Positions 33,893-43,047 of a stretch of DNA of 64,000 nt are shown in pieces. Numbering within the stretch: position 1 is the stretch's first letter; every line of letters begins with the position of its first letter. Location of the stretch: positions 2,261,258-2,325,257 of the forward strand of contig NZ_OY782578.1 in NCBI RefSeq assembly GCF_963677945.1, written 5' to 3'. Source of the stretch: an uncultured Bacteroides sp. (GTDB lineage: Bacteria; Bacteroidota; Bacteroidia; Bacteroidales; Bacteroidaceae). A program made the translations under genes and the position numbers. The notes under the pieces were generated by a model. That model made no database searches, was not told the DNA's origin, and saw only the letters and a list, made by a program, of their open reading frames with translations.

Positions 33893-36800
33893 ATGAATAT
33901 ATCAGAATTGCAAAGCTTATATGCCAAGCATCCCGGGATTGGGGCTACGGCAAAGCTGCTTGAAGAATCCTCGGTAAAGAAGATTTTTCTGGGAGGCCTT
34001 TGTGCCTCTTCTGCAGCTCTTATTTTTTCCACACTTCTTAAAAGTAGCAAAAAATCGTTTGTTTTTATTTTAGGTGACCTCGAGGAAGCGGGATATTTTT
34101 ATCATGATCTTACTCAGATAAACGGGGCAGATAAGATTTTGTTCTTTCCTTCATCTTATCGTAGAGCAATAAAGTACGGACAAAAGGATGCTGCCAATGA
34201 AATTCTTCGTACGGAGGTGTTAAGCCGTTTGCAAAAAACGGAAGAACCTTTGTGTGTCGTGACTTACCCGGATGCGTTGGCCGAAAAAGTTGTTTCGCGT
34301 GACGAACTCATCGATAAAACATTAAAATTGCAGGTTGGCGAACATGTTGATACAGGATTCATAACGGAAGTACTGTATAATTACGGTTTTGAACGGGTAG
34401 ATTATGTTTATGAACCCGGGCAATATGCTGTGCGTGGAAGTATTATCGACGTGTTCTCTTTTTCATCAGAATATCCATATCGTATAGACTTCTTTGGTGA
34501 TGAAGTGGAAAGTATCAGAAGTTTTGAAGTTGATACTCAGTTATCCAAAGAAAAGAAGACTAGTATTTCGATTGTGCCCGAACTTACAAAAGGGGTAGGC
34601 GAGGAAGTTTCTTTCCTGGACTTTATTCCGGAGGAGACAATTCTTGGAACTAAAGATTTCTTGTGGTTACGTGAACGAATTCAGGCTGTACATGATGAGG
34701 CTCTTTCTCCACAGGCTATCATTGCACAAGAGCAAGATGGGCAGGAATATGTGAATCTGGAACAAAAGCTGATTGATGGTTCTGAATTTACTGTCCGTGC
34801 TTTGGATTTTCATCGCATGGAGTTTGGTAATAAACCAACCGGAACTCCTGAGGCAAAGGTGGATCTTGACTTCTCCGCACAGCCTATTTTTCATAAGAAC
34901 TTTGATTTGGTAAGTAGTTCGCTGAAGAGTTATCTGGAGCAGAACTATCAGATTTATATATTGTCGGACAGTGCAAAGCAAACGGATCGTATCAAGGCTA
35001 TTTTTGATGACCGAAACGATCATATTCCTTTTATAGCTGTTGATAAAACTATTCATGAGGGATTTGTTGATAATACGTTGCGCTGTTGTTTCTTTACCGA
35101 TCATCAGATATTTGATCGTTTCCATAAGTATAACTTAAAGAGTGATAATGCCAGAAGTGGTAAAGTGGCTCTTACTTTGAAGGAGTTAAACCAGTTCCAG
35201 GTTGGCGATTACGTTGTACATACCGACCATGGAGTGGGTAAATTTGCCGGATTAATAAGGATTCCAAATGGAAACACTTCTCAGGAAGTAATTAAATTGG
35301 TTTATCAGAACGAGGATGTGGTCTTTGTCAGCATCCATTCTTTGCATAAGGTTTCTAAATATAAAGGTAAGGAAGGGGAACCTCCTCGCTTAAACAAGCT
35401 GGGAACCGGTGCATGGGAAAAGCTAAAGGATAGAACTAAATCGAAAATAAAGGATATAGCCCGTGATTTGATTAAACTTTATTCGCAACGGAAAGACGAA
35501 AAAGGCTTTAGTTTTAGCCCCGATTCATTCCTGCAACACGAACTTGAAGCTTCATTTATTTATGAAGATACACCCGATCAGCTGAAAACTACACAAGATG
35601 TGAAGTCGGATATGGAGCGTGAAATGCCAATGGACCGTCTGGTTTGTGGGGATGTTGGTTTTGGGAAAACAGAAATTGCTGTTCGCGCTGCCTTTAAAGC
35701 TGCTACGGACAATAAGCAAGTGGCGGTTTTGGTGCCGACTACCGTTTTGGCTTTACAACATTACAAAACATTCAGTGAACGATTAAAGGATTTCCCTTGC
35801 AAGGTAGACTATCTAAGTCGTGCCCGGAAACCGAATGAAGTAAAAAATATACTGAACGACCTGAAAGAAGGGAAGATTGGTGTACTGATTGGTACGCACA
35901 AAATTATTGGTAAACAGGTTAAGTTTAAGGATCTTGGATTACTCATTGTTGACGAAGAACAGAAATTTGGTGTTTCTGTGAAGGAGAAACTCCGAGAATT
36001 AAAGGTAAATGTGGATACGCTGACTATGACGGCAACACCTATTCCCCGAACTTTGCAGTTCTCTTTGATGGGTGCCCGCGATCTTTCGGTTATCAGTACT
36101 CCACCGCCTAACCGATACCCTATACAGACAGAAGTTCACACTTTCAATGAAGATATTATTGGTGAGGCTATTAACTTTGAAATGAGCCGAAACGGTCAGG
36201 TATTCCTCGTGAATAACCGTATTCAGAACATCTATGAACTGGAAGGGCTCATTCATCGTTTGGTTCCGGATGCCCGCATCTGCGTGGGACATGGACAGAT
36301 GGAACCTGAAAAACTGGAAAAAATCATTCTTGATTTTATTAATTACGACTATGATATATTGATTGCGACCTCAATTATTGAAAGTGGTATTGATATTCCT
36401 AATGTAAACACCATTATCATTAATAATGCGCAGAACTTCGGATTGAGTGATCTTCACCAGTTGCGTGGTCGTGTGGGACGAGGAAACAAAAAGGCATTCT
36501 GTTACTTGCTAGCGCCACCGCTTAGTAGTCTGACTCCCGAAGCCAAACGACGTCTGCAGGCTATTGAAAACTTTAGTGATCTTGGCAGTGGTATTCATAT
36601 TGCCATGCAGGATCTTGATATTCGTGGCGCCGGAAATATGTTGGGGGCTGAGCAGAGCGGTTTTATTGCCGATTTGGGATATGAAACCTATCAAAAGATT
36701 TTGAATGAAGCTGTGCATGAGCTGAAGACAGATGAGTTTGCTGAACTTTATGCTGAGGAGCTTGCTGTTGGAGAAGAGAAGATAAGCGGAGAGGGCTTTG

Positions 36801-37255
36801 TGCAGGAATGTATGGTAGAAAGTGATTTGGAATTACTTTTCCCGGACGAATATATTCCTAGCAGCAGTGAAAGAATGTTGCTTTACCGTGAGCTTGACAG
36901 CATGGAAACAGATCAGGAAGTGCTGGATTTCCAACATCGTCTGGAAGATCGATTTGGCAAAATACCAAAAGTAGGGCTCGAACTGATGCGTATTGTTCGT
37001 CTTCGCCGTTTTGCAAAGAAGCTGGGAGTAGAAAAAGTATTCCTGAAAGCTGGAAAAATGACGCTTTTCTTTGTCAACAACCCCGATTCGCCATACTATC
37101 AATCGGAAGCTTTTGATAAGGTGATTACTTACTTGCAGAAATATTCGCGTAATTGTCAGTTGCGCGAGCAGCATAATCGTAGAAGTATGATTATAAAGAA
37201 TATTGATGATGTAGAAACAGCTGTTGGTATTCTTAGTGAGATGTATGTTATGTAA
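33893..37255 (+). CDS. mfd: transcription-repair coupling factor Mfd
   Basis: This 1120-residue ATP-dependent translocase removes RNA polymerase stalled at DNA lesions and recruits UvrA. It has a UvrB-like N-terminal module (about 1-350), the CarD-like RNA polymerase interaction domain (about 440-510: GDYVVHTDHGVGKFAGL) and RecG-type motor domains with Walker A GDVGFGKTE, LIVDEEQKFGV, TMTATPIPRT and ATSIIESGIDIPN. The motor ends with LRGRVGRG, followed by the C-terminal TRCF domain. Length and motifs are normal. It is monocistronic. Confidence 0.97.
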   Translation: MNISELQSLYAKHPGIGATAKLLEESSVKKIFLGGLCASSAALIFSTLLKSSKKSFVFILGDLEEAGYFYHDLTQINGADKILFFPSSYRRAIKYGQKDAANEILRTEVLSRLQKTEEPLCVVTYPDALAEKVVSRDELIDKTLKLQVGEHVDTGFITEVLYNYGFERVDYVYEPGQYAVRGSIIDVFSFSSEYPYRIDFFGDEVESIRSFEVDTQLSKEKKTSISIVPELTKGVGEEVSFLDFIPEETILGTKDFLWLRERIQAVHDEALSPQAIIAQEQDGQEYVNLEQKLIDGSEFTVRALDFHRMEFGNKPTGTPEAKVDLDFSAQPIFHKNFDLVSSSLKSYLEQNYQIYILSDSAKQTDRIKAIFDDRNDHIPFIAVDKTIHEGFVDNTLRCCFFTDHQIFDRFHKYNLKSDNARSGKVALTLKELNQFQVGDYVVHTDHGVGKFAGLIRIPNGNTSQEVIKLVYQNEDVVFVSIHSLHKVSKYKGKEGEPPRLNKLGTGAWEKLKDRTKSKIKDIARDLIKLYSQRKDEKGFSFSPDSFLQHELEASFIYEDTPDQLKTTQDVKSDMEREMPMDRLVCGDVGFGKTEIAVRAAFKAATDNKQVAVLVPTTVLALQHYKTFSERLKDFPCKVDYLSRARKPNEVKNILNDLKEGKIGVLIGTHKIIGKQVKFKDLGLLIVDEEQKFGVSVKEKLRELKVNVDTLTMTATPIPRTLQFSLMGARDLSVISTPPPNRYPIQTEVHTFNEDIIGEAINFEMSRNGQVFLVNNRIQNIYELEGLIHRLVPDARICVGHGQMEPEKLEKIILDFINYDYDILIATSIIESGIDIPNVNTIIINNAQNFGLSDLHQLRGRVGRGNKKAFCYLLAPPLSSLTPEAKRRLQAIENFSDLGSGIHIAMQDLDIRGAGNMLGAEQSGFIADLGYETYQKILNEAVHELKTDEFAELYAEELAVGEEKISGEGFVQECMVESDLELLFPDEYIPSSSERMLLYRELDSMETDQEVLDFQHRLEDRFGKIPKVGLELMRIVRLRRFAKKLGVEKVFLKAGKMTLFFVNNPDSPYYQSEAFDKVITYLQKYSRNCQLREQHNRRSMIIKNIDDVETAVGILSEMYVM

Positions 37256-37276
37256 AGCCTGAAAATAAAAAATAAT

Positions 37277-37303
37277 CAGGGAAAATATTCATTATTTCCC
37301 CTG
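37277..37303 (+). terminator. probable mfd terminator
   Basis: CAGGGAAA (37277-37284) pairs with TTTCCCCTG (37295-37303) with one bulged base, followed by TCTCTTTT. Confidence 0.55.
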
Positions 37304-37380
37304 TCTCTTTTAGAAATATACTCTGCGATTTACCGATTTTATTGCTGAAATGGTGAGAGATGACACTAAAAGTGAGTGAT

Positions 37381-37410
37381 TGGTGATGGTTGAAAATGCT
37401 ACCATCACCA
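37381..37410. repeat. 10-bp perfect hairpin in repeat-rich spacer
   Basis: TGGTGATGGT and ACCATCACCA flank a 10-nt loop. No T run follows on either strand, so it is more likely part of an extragenic repeat than a terminator. Confidence 0.5.
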
Positions 37411-37510
37411 TGTAATACTTTGAAATTGATAATGTTATAAGAAAAAGTGAGGGAGTTATGGATGAAATTTATTTTTTCGCAGAATGTTATAATAATGCGA
37501 AGCAAAAGCA

Positions 37511-37609
37511 CTCTTCCAATACTTTTAAACGAAGCTAAAGTGGGTTGCAAAGATACTTGCGGAACTGTAACATGCCCTCTTCAATATCTTTAAACGAAAC
37601 CGTAAAAGT
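37511..37609. repeat. two copies of a ~25-bp word, 66 bp apart
   Basis: The words start at 37511 and 37577, share CTCTTC, AATA and TTTAAACGAA, and differ by a few substitutions and single-base gaps. Confidence 0.6.
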
Positions 37610-37619
37610 TGAATGGTTA

Positions 37620-37680
37620 TTCACCAATGATTTTTATTCTTTCGCCAATAAATTTCAGTCCTCCGCCAATGAATTTAATT
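37620..37680. repeat. three short direct repeats in exact 21-bp register
   Basis: CACCAATGATTTT, CGCCAATAAATTT and CGCCAATGAATTT start at 37622, 37643 and 37664. A partial inverted copy (ATGGCGAATGG) follows at about 37683. Twenty-one bases is two helical turns, as expected for binding sites on one DNA face. Confidence 0.6.
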
Positions 37681-37714
37681 TAATGGCGAATGGCTGATAG
37701 AGTGCAACAAGTCA

Positions 37715-39541
37715 TTATTTTCCGTATAACTTGTCGATTAAATCTTTTCGGCCTAATTTTCTCAGTTCATTAATAATCTGATTTTTATATTCGCGTTGAT
37801 ACCAGAAGAAGAACTGGCGTTGGGCTAATTTTTCTTTCGGATTATGGGCTGTGAAAATAGGTTCCAAAGTGTACGGATGATATCCGGTATAATAAGCTTC
37901 GGTAGAAACGGTCATAGGAGTAGGAGTAAAGTCCTGCACCTGCTCCAAATGGAAATCCAGATTCTTGGTAATAACAGCCAGCTCAGCCATATCCTCTTCC
38001 TTACATCCCGGGTGAGAGGATATGAAATATGGAATCAGCTGCTGTTTCATGTTAAGTTCCTTGTTCAATTTATCAAAGGTGCTCTTGAACTGCTGAAACT
38101 GTGAGAAAGAAGGCTTTCGCATAAAGTTGAGCACTTTATCTGAAGTGTGTTCCGGAGCTACCTTGAGGCGTCCGCTAACATGTTTGGCAATCAATTCGCG
38201 GGTATACTCAACAGTAGAACGGTTTATTTCCGGATCTTTGCTATCGTATTGTAACAAGTCATAACGTACTCCGCTACCGATAAATGATTTTTTTATTCCT
38301 TTAATTGCATCTACCGAATGATAAATATCAAGCAGTGGACGATGATCCGTATTTAAGTTAGGACACACTTTAGGATGAATGCATGAAGGACGTTTGCACT
38401 TTCTGCAAATCTTAAGATCCTTTCCGCCCATGCGATACATATTAGCCGATGGCCCGCCAAGATCACTAAGGTATCCTTTGAAATCCGGCTGATCTACAAT
38501 CTGTTTTACTTCCTTTAAAATAGAGGCTTTACTGCGTGAAACAATAAACTTTCCCTGATGAGCAGAAATGGTACAGAAAGCACATCCGCCAAAACATCCC
38601 CGATGGATATTAACGGAAAATTTAATCATATCAAAAGCCGGAATTCTTTTCCCTTTATATTTAGGATGAGGAAGGCGTGTATATGGCAAATCAAAAGATC
38701 GGTCCAGTTCTGCTTCTGTCATAGGAGGGTAGGGTGGATTAACAACTACCACTTTATCATCAACAGCTTGCAGTATGCGTGAAGCTTCCATCTTATTGCT
38801 TTCTTCTTCAATATGACGAAAGTTTTCCGCTTGCTTCTTTTTATCTTTCAGACATTCTTCGTGAGAATGGAGGAAAATATCGTTTTCTTTTTCTCCTTTG
38901 AGGATATCACCTTTTGATGTAATGTATACCGTTTGTGGAATCTCTGTTATTTTATGAAACGGGATATCTTTCTGCATTTGCCGACAAAGCTCAGTAATAG
39001 GTTTTTCACCCATTCCATATATCAAAATATCAGCACCAGAGTCTATTAAGATACTTTTATGTAGTTTATCCTGCCAGTAATCATAATGAGTAAGTCGGCG
39101 CATGGAAGCTTCAATTCCTCCCAATACTACAGGTACATCAGGATATAATTTTTTTAGAATTTGAGTATAGACAATAGTTGGATAGTCGGGGCGCATATCA
39201 GCACGGCCATCCGGAGTATAAGCATCATCCGACCTAAGTCGGCGGTTGGCTGTGTAATGATTTACCATCGAGTCCATGCATCCTGGAGCAATACCAAAGA
39301 ATAGACGAGGGCGTCCCAGCTTTTTAAAATCCCTGAGATCATCACGCCAGTTTGGCTGAGGAATAATTGCTACCTTAAGCCCATCAGCTTCAAGAATACG
39401 TCCGATAACTGCCGCTCCGAATGAAGGATGGTCAATATAAGCATCCCCGGAAAAAAGGATTACGTCTACTTCATTCCATCCACGTAGCTCCACTTCTTTC
39501 TTAGTGGTAGGTAGCCAATCTGTTAATCTGTACTCTTTCAT
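37715..39541 (-). CDS. YgiQ-family radical SAM protein
   Basis: This 608-residue protein has an N-terminal domain (about 1-270, LPTTKKEVELRGW at the start, typical of YgiQ), the radical SAM cluster motif CFGGCAFCTIS (about 317-325) and a second cysteine group CRKCKRPSCIHPKVC (about 380). Its C-terminal YgiQ extension includes HPGCKEEDM and TPTPMTVSTEAYYTGYHP. The family is widespread but its reaction is not known; the extra cysteines suggest a second metal or Fe-S site. Its -7 box lies only 5 nt from the ATG. Confidence 0.93.
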   Translation of the reverse strand: MKEYRLTDWLPTTKKEVELRGWNEVDVILFSGDAYIDHPSFGAAVIGRILEADGLKVAIIPQPNWRDDLRDFKKLGRPRLFFGIAPGCMDSMVNHYTANRRLRSDDAYTPDGRADMRPDYPTIVYTQILKKLYPDVPVVLGGIEASMRRLTHYDYWQDKLHKSILIDSGADILIYGMGEKPITELCRQMQKDIPFHKITEIPQTVYITSKGDILKGEKENDIFLHSHEECLKDKKKQAENFRHIEEESNKMEASRILQAVDDKVVVVNPPYPPMTEAELDRSFDLPYTRLPHPKYKGKRIPAFDMIKFSVNIHRGCFGGCAFCTISAHQGKFIVSRSKASILKEVKQIVDQPDFKGYLSDLGGPSANMYRMGGKDLKICRKCKRPSCIHPKVCPNLNTDHRPLLDIYHSVDAIKGIKKSFIGSGVRYDLLQYDSKDPEINRSTVEYTRELIAKHVSGRLKVAPEHTSDKVLNFMRKPSFSQFQQFKSTFDKLNKELNMKQQLIPYFISSHPGCKEEDMAELAVITKNLDFHLEQVQDFTPTPMTVSTEAYYTGYHPYTLEPIFTAHNPKEKLAQRQFFFWYQREYKNQIINELRKLGRKDLIDKLYGK

Positions 39542-39546
39542 GGCAG

Positions 39547-39554
39547 CAAAGATA
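39547..39554 (-). promoter_or_regulatory. -7 box almost touching the YgiQ start codon
   Basis: The minus strand reads TATCTTTG, CTGCC, ATG. With transcription starting about 7 nt after the box, the mRNA would begin at or next to the A of the start codon, so it would be leaderless. There is no ribosome-binding site. Confidence 0.45.
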
Positions 39555-39630
39555 CGGATTTTACCTTAAATAATTGTATATTCAGGTTAAATGACTGGAA
39601 TATGAATGTGTAATGAAGTAGACGTAATTA

Positions 39631-39960
39631 TTACTCTTCTACAGTTTCTTCTATAATTTCAGCAGGATATTTAGCATCCCACTCTTTATAAAGATTGATT
39701 AATTGTTGCAGTCCGAATGCTTTCATGTTATTGTGATAGATAATATCTATACACAAATCCAGTAAATCTTTGCAGTCATCTTCCTGAGAAGCTATTAATG
39801 AACGAATATTCATTTTTAATTTTTCAAGATCTTGTTCTTCTACTACACCAGTACTGCTTATTAAGTGCTGGAAAAGCATAAATTTACGAATGGTTTGCAG
39901 GTTTTCCTCCGAAATTTCCATCGTTCTGGTTCCTGACGTGTTTGCTTGTATTGTGTACAT
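39631..39960 (-). CDS. small conserved Bacteroidales protein of unknown function
   Basis: This 109-residue, acidic, helical and cytoplasmic protein has no signal peptide or membrane segment (EISEENLQTIRKFMLFQHLI, SQEDDCKDLLDLCIDIIYHN, ending EEIIEETVEE-like acidic tail). I do not recognise a characterised domain. It has its own -7 box and lies 60 bp after the amidase gene ends. An alternative start at the internal MEISEEN would remove 13 polar residues. Confidence 0.7.
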   Translation of the reverse strand: MYTIQANTSGTRTMEISEENLQTIRKFMLFQHLISSTGVVEEQDLEKLKMNIRSLIASQEDDCKDLLDLCIDIIYHNNMKAFGLQQLINLYKEWDAKYPAEIIEETVEE

Positions 39961-39991
39961 GGTATTTTAGTTTTTAGGTTTATACTACTCA

Positions 39992-39999
39992 CAAAGATA
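39992..39999 (-). promoter_or_regulatory. -7 box for the small conserved protein
   Basis: The minus strand reads TATCTTTG 32 bp before the ATG at 39960, giving a leader of about 25 nt. The -33 element is not evident. Confidence 0.4.
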
Positions 40000-40020
40000 T
40001 AAATTATAATGAAATTCCAC

Positions 40021-43005
40021 CTATCTTCCATTTAAAAACTGAAGTATTCCTGCCATGATTTCTGCCCGATGAGTATCTGTATCGATTGTTTCAAAAGGGA
40101 ATCCCATGATAAACGTCCGATAATCACCTTTGTAGGCAGTACCTGCACTTCTGTTTTCATCTACATATTTAAATACGGGAAAAGCATTTGATACCGGAAC
40201 AATACAATCGGGTGATGGAACCGAGTAAATTTTTTCATTCATTTCTCTTGGTATTGTAAATGTACGTCCCAATCCAAAGATATTTCCGGATATTCTGTTT
40301 TGCACGCTGCTTTCGAAGCTGTATTTAAGTACGTCTTCTGTGAAGCCTCTGTCTTCGTTAGAACTCATATCACTACCAACGTAGGAACCGCTCACCATTA
40401 TATTACCTCCTTTATGGCAGTATCTGGTAATGAGCTCTTTCATTTTAGGAGTGAAAGTCTTATACCTCTTGTTTATTAACTTGATAGTAGTAGAATCTTC
40501 TTTTTGTAACCCTAGAATATAATCAACAATCTTATAGTCGTTTAGCTTTATCTGACCACTTTCCACTGCTTCGTTACTGCATGAAACAAACGAAAATCCA
40601 GGAGTTGCCTGTATCGCTTTTCCATGTATAAAAGCATAGTCGAATGTGTTTCCCGCAATTTTTAATCCTTCAAGCTCGCTACCGCTATAACCTAATCCTC
40701 CCTGAGTTTCTTTACCCGCATTCTTACGGTCAAATCCAGATTGATATCCACAGTATGAAATGTTGTATTTGTAAGACACTCCCGGATCTTTTCTAAGGTC
40801 GAACCCAGCAGAATCGGTATTGTTTACTATAGCTGGACCGCTTATTCTATCAAATCCATTGATAATAAGAACTCTTTCTTTTTCTTTTTTTGCTTTGTAT
40901 GCTGAAAGAATTTCGGAAGGAAAACTTTCACCTCCTTTATTTACTGCGGTTACCTTAAAACTATAGATCAATTCAGGTTCTATTTTAGCAGTATATGATG
41001 TTCCTTCTACAACTACTCCATTGTCGAATCCGAAATTACCTATTCGGGTATAAACAATATAACTATGTGGTTTTGCTGACGACTCGAGAGGATCTTCCAC
41101 GGGCTTCCATGAAAGATTTACTGTATTCTTCTTTTTCCCGAACTTTATAGCAAAATGACTTACAGGTAGGGGTTGTACTACACATTCTTCATCGTGCTGT
41201 GAAGTTACAAACCGAAGAATTGATTTATAAATTGAGCGACCCACTGCAAACTTAAAGTTCGGATCGTGCCCGAACGTCATATCAGTAAAGTTCTGATGAG
41301 ATAGAAATTCAAGTATTGCAGAAGGCACAGCCGGAAGTCTGGTTTCGCTGTAGTTTTTATCCCACATTCCTCTGCGGTTCCACTGAATGTCGAACTGTGA
41401 ATTTATGTCCAACTTTAGCTGAGTAATCATTATATCAGTCAGATCTCTTGATACATAACGAGAAATACCAGAATGCAATTTGCTATCATTATAATCTGTT
41501 GTGTATACTCCGAGAGAGCCTATGGTTGTGCCATTAGAAGTATATCCGGCATCACTGTGTAATGCCATTGTCATTTCAAAAGGAATTCCAACTCCTTTTT
41601 CTTTTGGATTATAAACCGAACCGCCGGATAAGTAATTAATCATCCGCGAGCGGGTGTTTATATCATCGGCATAATCATTTATTCGTTTCTCGTCTCCATA
41701 AATAGAATAAGGCATTCCTGACCACTGTGCATAATATCGGGCTCCTTCGAGGTAGCGAGGTAAGCCGCTTAATGTTCCTCCACGAGAAATATTGCCCATA
41801 CCGCCGCCAAAACGCACAGCATCTGCACAAACAACCCCTTTTTCTTTACTTTCATTACTCAAAATAACCATTCCATAGTCGTTAGATCCTTTATCAAAGG
41901 AAAAGGTTCCAAGATAAACCCATGTACCTCCGCCTATCTTCTGGTTTACAGTAAATTCAGTTGCTCCACCTTTATGGATTACAGTATATTTTGCATCCGA
42001 AACACTTTCCGGTAAAGTCTGGTATGATACATAAACTGCATACTCTCCCTCTTCAGGAATATTAGGAACCCACTCAGCAAAAGCTTTGTTCTTTTTGTTT
42101 TCTGTCTTTATATAACGAATAGTTCCATCTTTAAATGGATTCTCTCCATCCTGATATCTGCTTTTTCTTTGTGCAAATCCAGCAATATCGCTTGTGTTCC
42201 AGTATCTCTTTCTATTCTTGACTTCAATGTATAATGATTCTGATTGTTTATTATCATTGTCAACTATAACCTCATTTTTCTGGAGATCTCTTTCACGAGG
42301 TGTAAAAACATTAGCCCCTGCATTTTCCAGCATGGGTATTAGATATGGAATTACTATTGACTGAGTAAACAAATCTTCAGAAGTACAAAATAGTCTAGGA
42401 CGTTGCCATAGCCATTTACCATCTCCGGAACCATTTTTACTACCGTTTCCTTTCCCAGCTCCATTTCCATCCCCGTTAATAGTCTCATTCCCGTTTCCGT
42501 TTTTGAAATATTTACCGTGACTTTGCCAAAGCGCAATATGTCTGTTCTGTAATCCTCGTGAAATATCAATAGGGTGGGAAATGTTATTTACCCAAGGAGT
42601 TCCTTTATAATCAATATCTCCCGACAAGCGCGATTTGTCTTTCTTTCTTTTTCTGTATATGTTAGGAATTAGTTCTTCAATGGGTTTACCATCACTGTAA
42701 ACTGTAGTTTTAAAATAGCATACAGGGCCAGGCAAGATCTGTGAAATATGGCGATAAATACCTTCAACTATTTCGGGAAGAAACGGTTGATAAGCAAAAC
42801 TTTCCGAAGCATATATATCCAATTTCTTGGCATCATAGTCAATCTTAAAGTTGCTTAAATTAGTTTTCCCAATTTGTGCAGTAGAACAAGTGTAATTCTC
42901 AAAAAAGTTTTTTAAACGTTCTTCTACGTTTTTGTCTATATCTTGTGCTGTGCCTTTTACCGCGAAAACGATTAAAAGGAGAAATAAAATGTACTTTTTC
43001 TTCAT
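40021..43005 (-). CDS. Amidase_3-like zinc hydrolase with nested golvesin domain and FN3-like C-terminus
   Basis: From the ATG at 43005 the protein has 994 residues. An upstream in-frame ATG (43026) lies inside the promoter box, so it is not used. After a signal peptide (1-21, ending GTAQ), four residues match an N-acetylmuramoyl-L-alanine amidase zinc/catalytic set: H163 (WQSHGKYF), E210 (TSEDLFTQ), H483 (ALHSDAG) and E566 (PSAILEFLS). A Gly/Asn-rich insert sits between the first two and a golvesin-like beta domain (about 290-400, GTWVYLGTFSFDKGSNDYGM) between the next two. An FN3-like segment (about 625-715) and a further C-terminal domain follow. It probably acts on peptidoglycan in the periplasm; some databases call relatives xanthan lyase. 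Confidence 0.75.
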   Translation of the reverse strand: MKKKYILFLLLIVFAVKGTAQDIDKNVEERLKNFFENYTCSTAQIGKTNLSNFKIDYDAKKLDIYASESFAYQPFLPEIVEGIYRHISQILPGPVCYFKTTVYSDGKPIEELIPNIYRKRKKDKSRLSGDIDYKGTPWVNNISHPIDISRGLQNRHIALWQSHGKYFKNGNGNETINGDGNGAGKGNGSKNGSGDGKWLWQRPRLFCTSEDLFTQSIVIPYLIPMLENAGANVFTPRERDLQKNEVIVDNDNKQSESLYIEVKNRKRYWNTSDIAGFAQRKSRYQDGENPFKDGTIRYIKTENKKNKAFAEWVPNIPEEGEYAVYVSYQTLPESVSDAKYTVIHKGGATEFTVNQKIGGGTWVYLGTFSFDKGSNDYGMVILSNESKEKGVVCADAVRFGGGMGNISRGGTLSGLPRYLEGARYYAQWSGMPYSIYGDEKRINDYADDINTRSRMINYLSGGSVYNPKEKGVGIPFEMTMALHSDAGYTSNGTTIGSLGVYTTDYNDSKLHSGISRYVSRDLTDIMITQLKLDINSQFDIQWNRRGMWDKNYSETRLPAVPSAILEFLSHQNFTDMTFGHDPNFKFAVGRSIYKSILRFVTSQHDEECVVQPLPVSHFAIKFGKKKNTVNLSWKPVEDPLESSAKPHSYIVYTRIGNFGFDNGVVVEGTSYTAKIEPELIYSFKVTAVNKGGESFPSEILSAYKAKKEKERVLIINGFDRISGPAIVNNTDSAGFDLRKDPGVSYKYNISYCGYQSGFDRKNAGKETQGGLGYSGSELEGLKIAGNTFDYAFIHGKAIQATPGFSFVSCSNEAVESGQIKLNDYKIVDYILGLQKEDSTTIKLINKRYKTFTPKMKELITRYCHKGGNIMVSGSYVGSDMSSNEDRGFTEDVLKYSFESSVQNRISGNIFGLGRTFTIPREMNEKIYSVPSPDCIVPVSNAFPVFKYVDENRSAGTAYKGDYRTFIMGFPFETIDTDTHRAEIMAGILQFLNGR
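42413..42507 (-). repeat. in-frame Gly/Asn-rich low-complexity insert
   Basis: The encoded stretch is a run of NGNGNE, NGDGNGAGKGNG and SKNGSGDGK, about 30 residues, placed between the first two predicted zinc ligands of the amidase. It is probably a flexible surface loop and prone to slippage. Confidence 0.8.
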
Positions 43006-43023
43006 CTTTCGTGATTTTATACA

Positions 43024-43031
43024 CAAAAGTA
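43024..43031 (-). promoter_or_regulatory. -7 box of the amidase gene
   Basis: The minus strand reads TACTTTTG, 19 bp before the ATG at 43005. It overlaps the upstream in-frame ATG at 43026 and so decides the start. The predicted leader is about 12 nt. Confidence 0.5.
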
Positions 43032-43047
43032 CATTTTTAAATAAAGA

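Larger units (their letters stand above)
37256..37714. other. 459-bp repeat-rich spacer between convergent mfd and YgiQ genes
   Basis: No convincing gene. It contains a terminator-like hairpin (37277-37303), a perfect hairpin TGGTGATGGT/ACCATCACCA (37381-37410) in a GTGAG-rich stretch, two copies about 66 bp apart of a 25-bp word beginning CTCTTC-AATA and ending TTTAAACGAA (from 37511 and 37577), and three copies of (C/T)(A/G)CCAAT in 21-bp register (37622, 37643, 37664). It looks like remnants of extragenic repeat elements. Confidence 0.7.

Noticed and set aside
37248..37550. A 100-residue minus-strand reading frame starting with TTG next to a TATCTTTG box in the mfd-YgiQ spacer
   Set aside because: It covers repeat words and hairpins, has no ribosome-binding site, no recognisable domain and an odd composition; more likely repeat DNA that happens to be open.
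43006..43026. Upstream in-frame ATG at 43026 for the amidase gene
   Set aside because: It lies inside the TACTTTTG promoter box and would put seven polar/basic residues before a good signal peptide; the ATG at 43005 fits both promoter and signal peptide.
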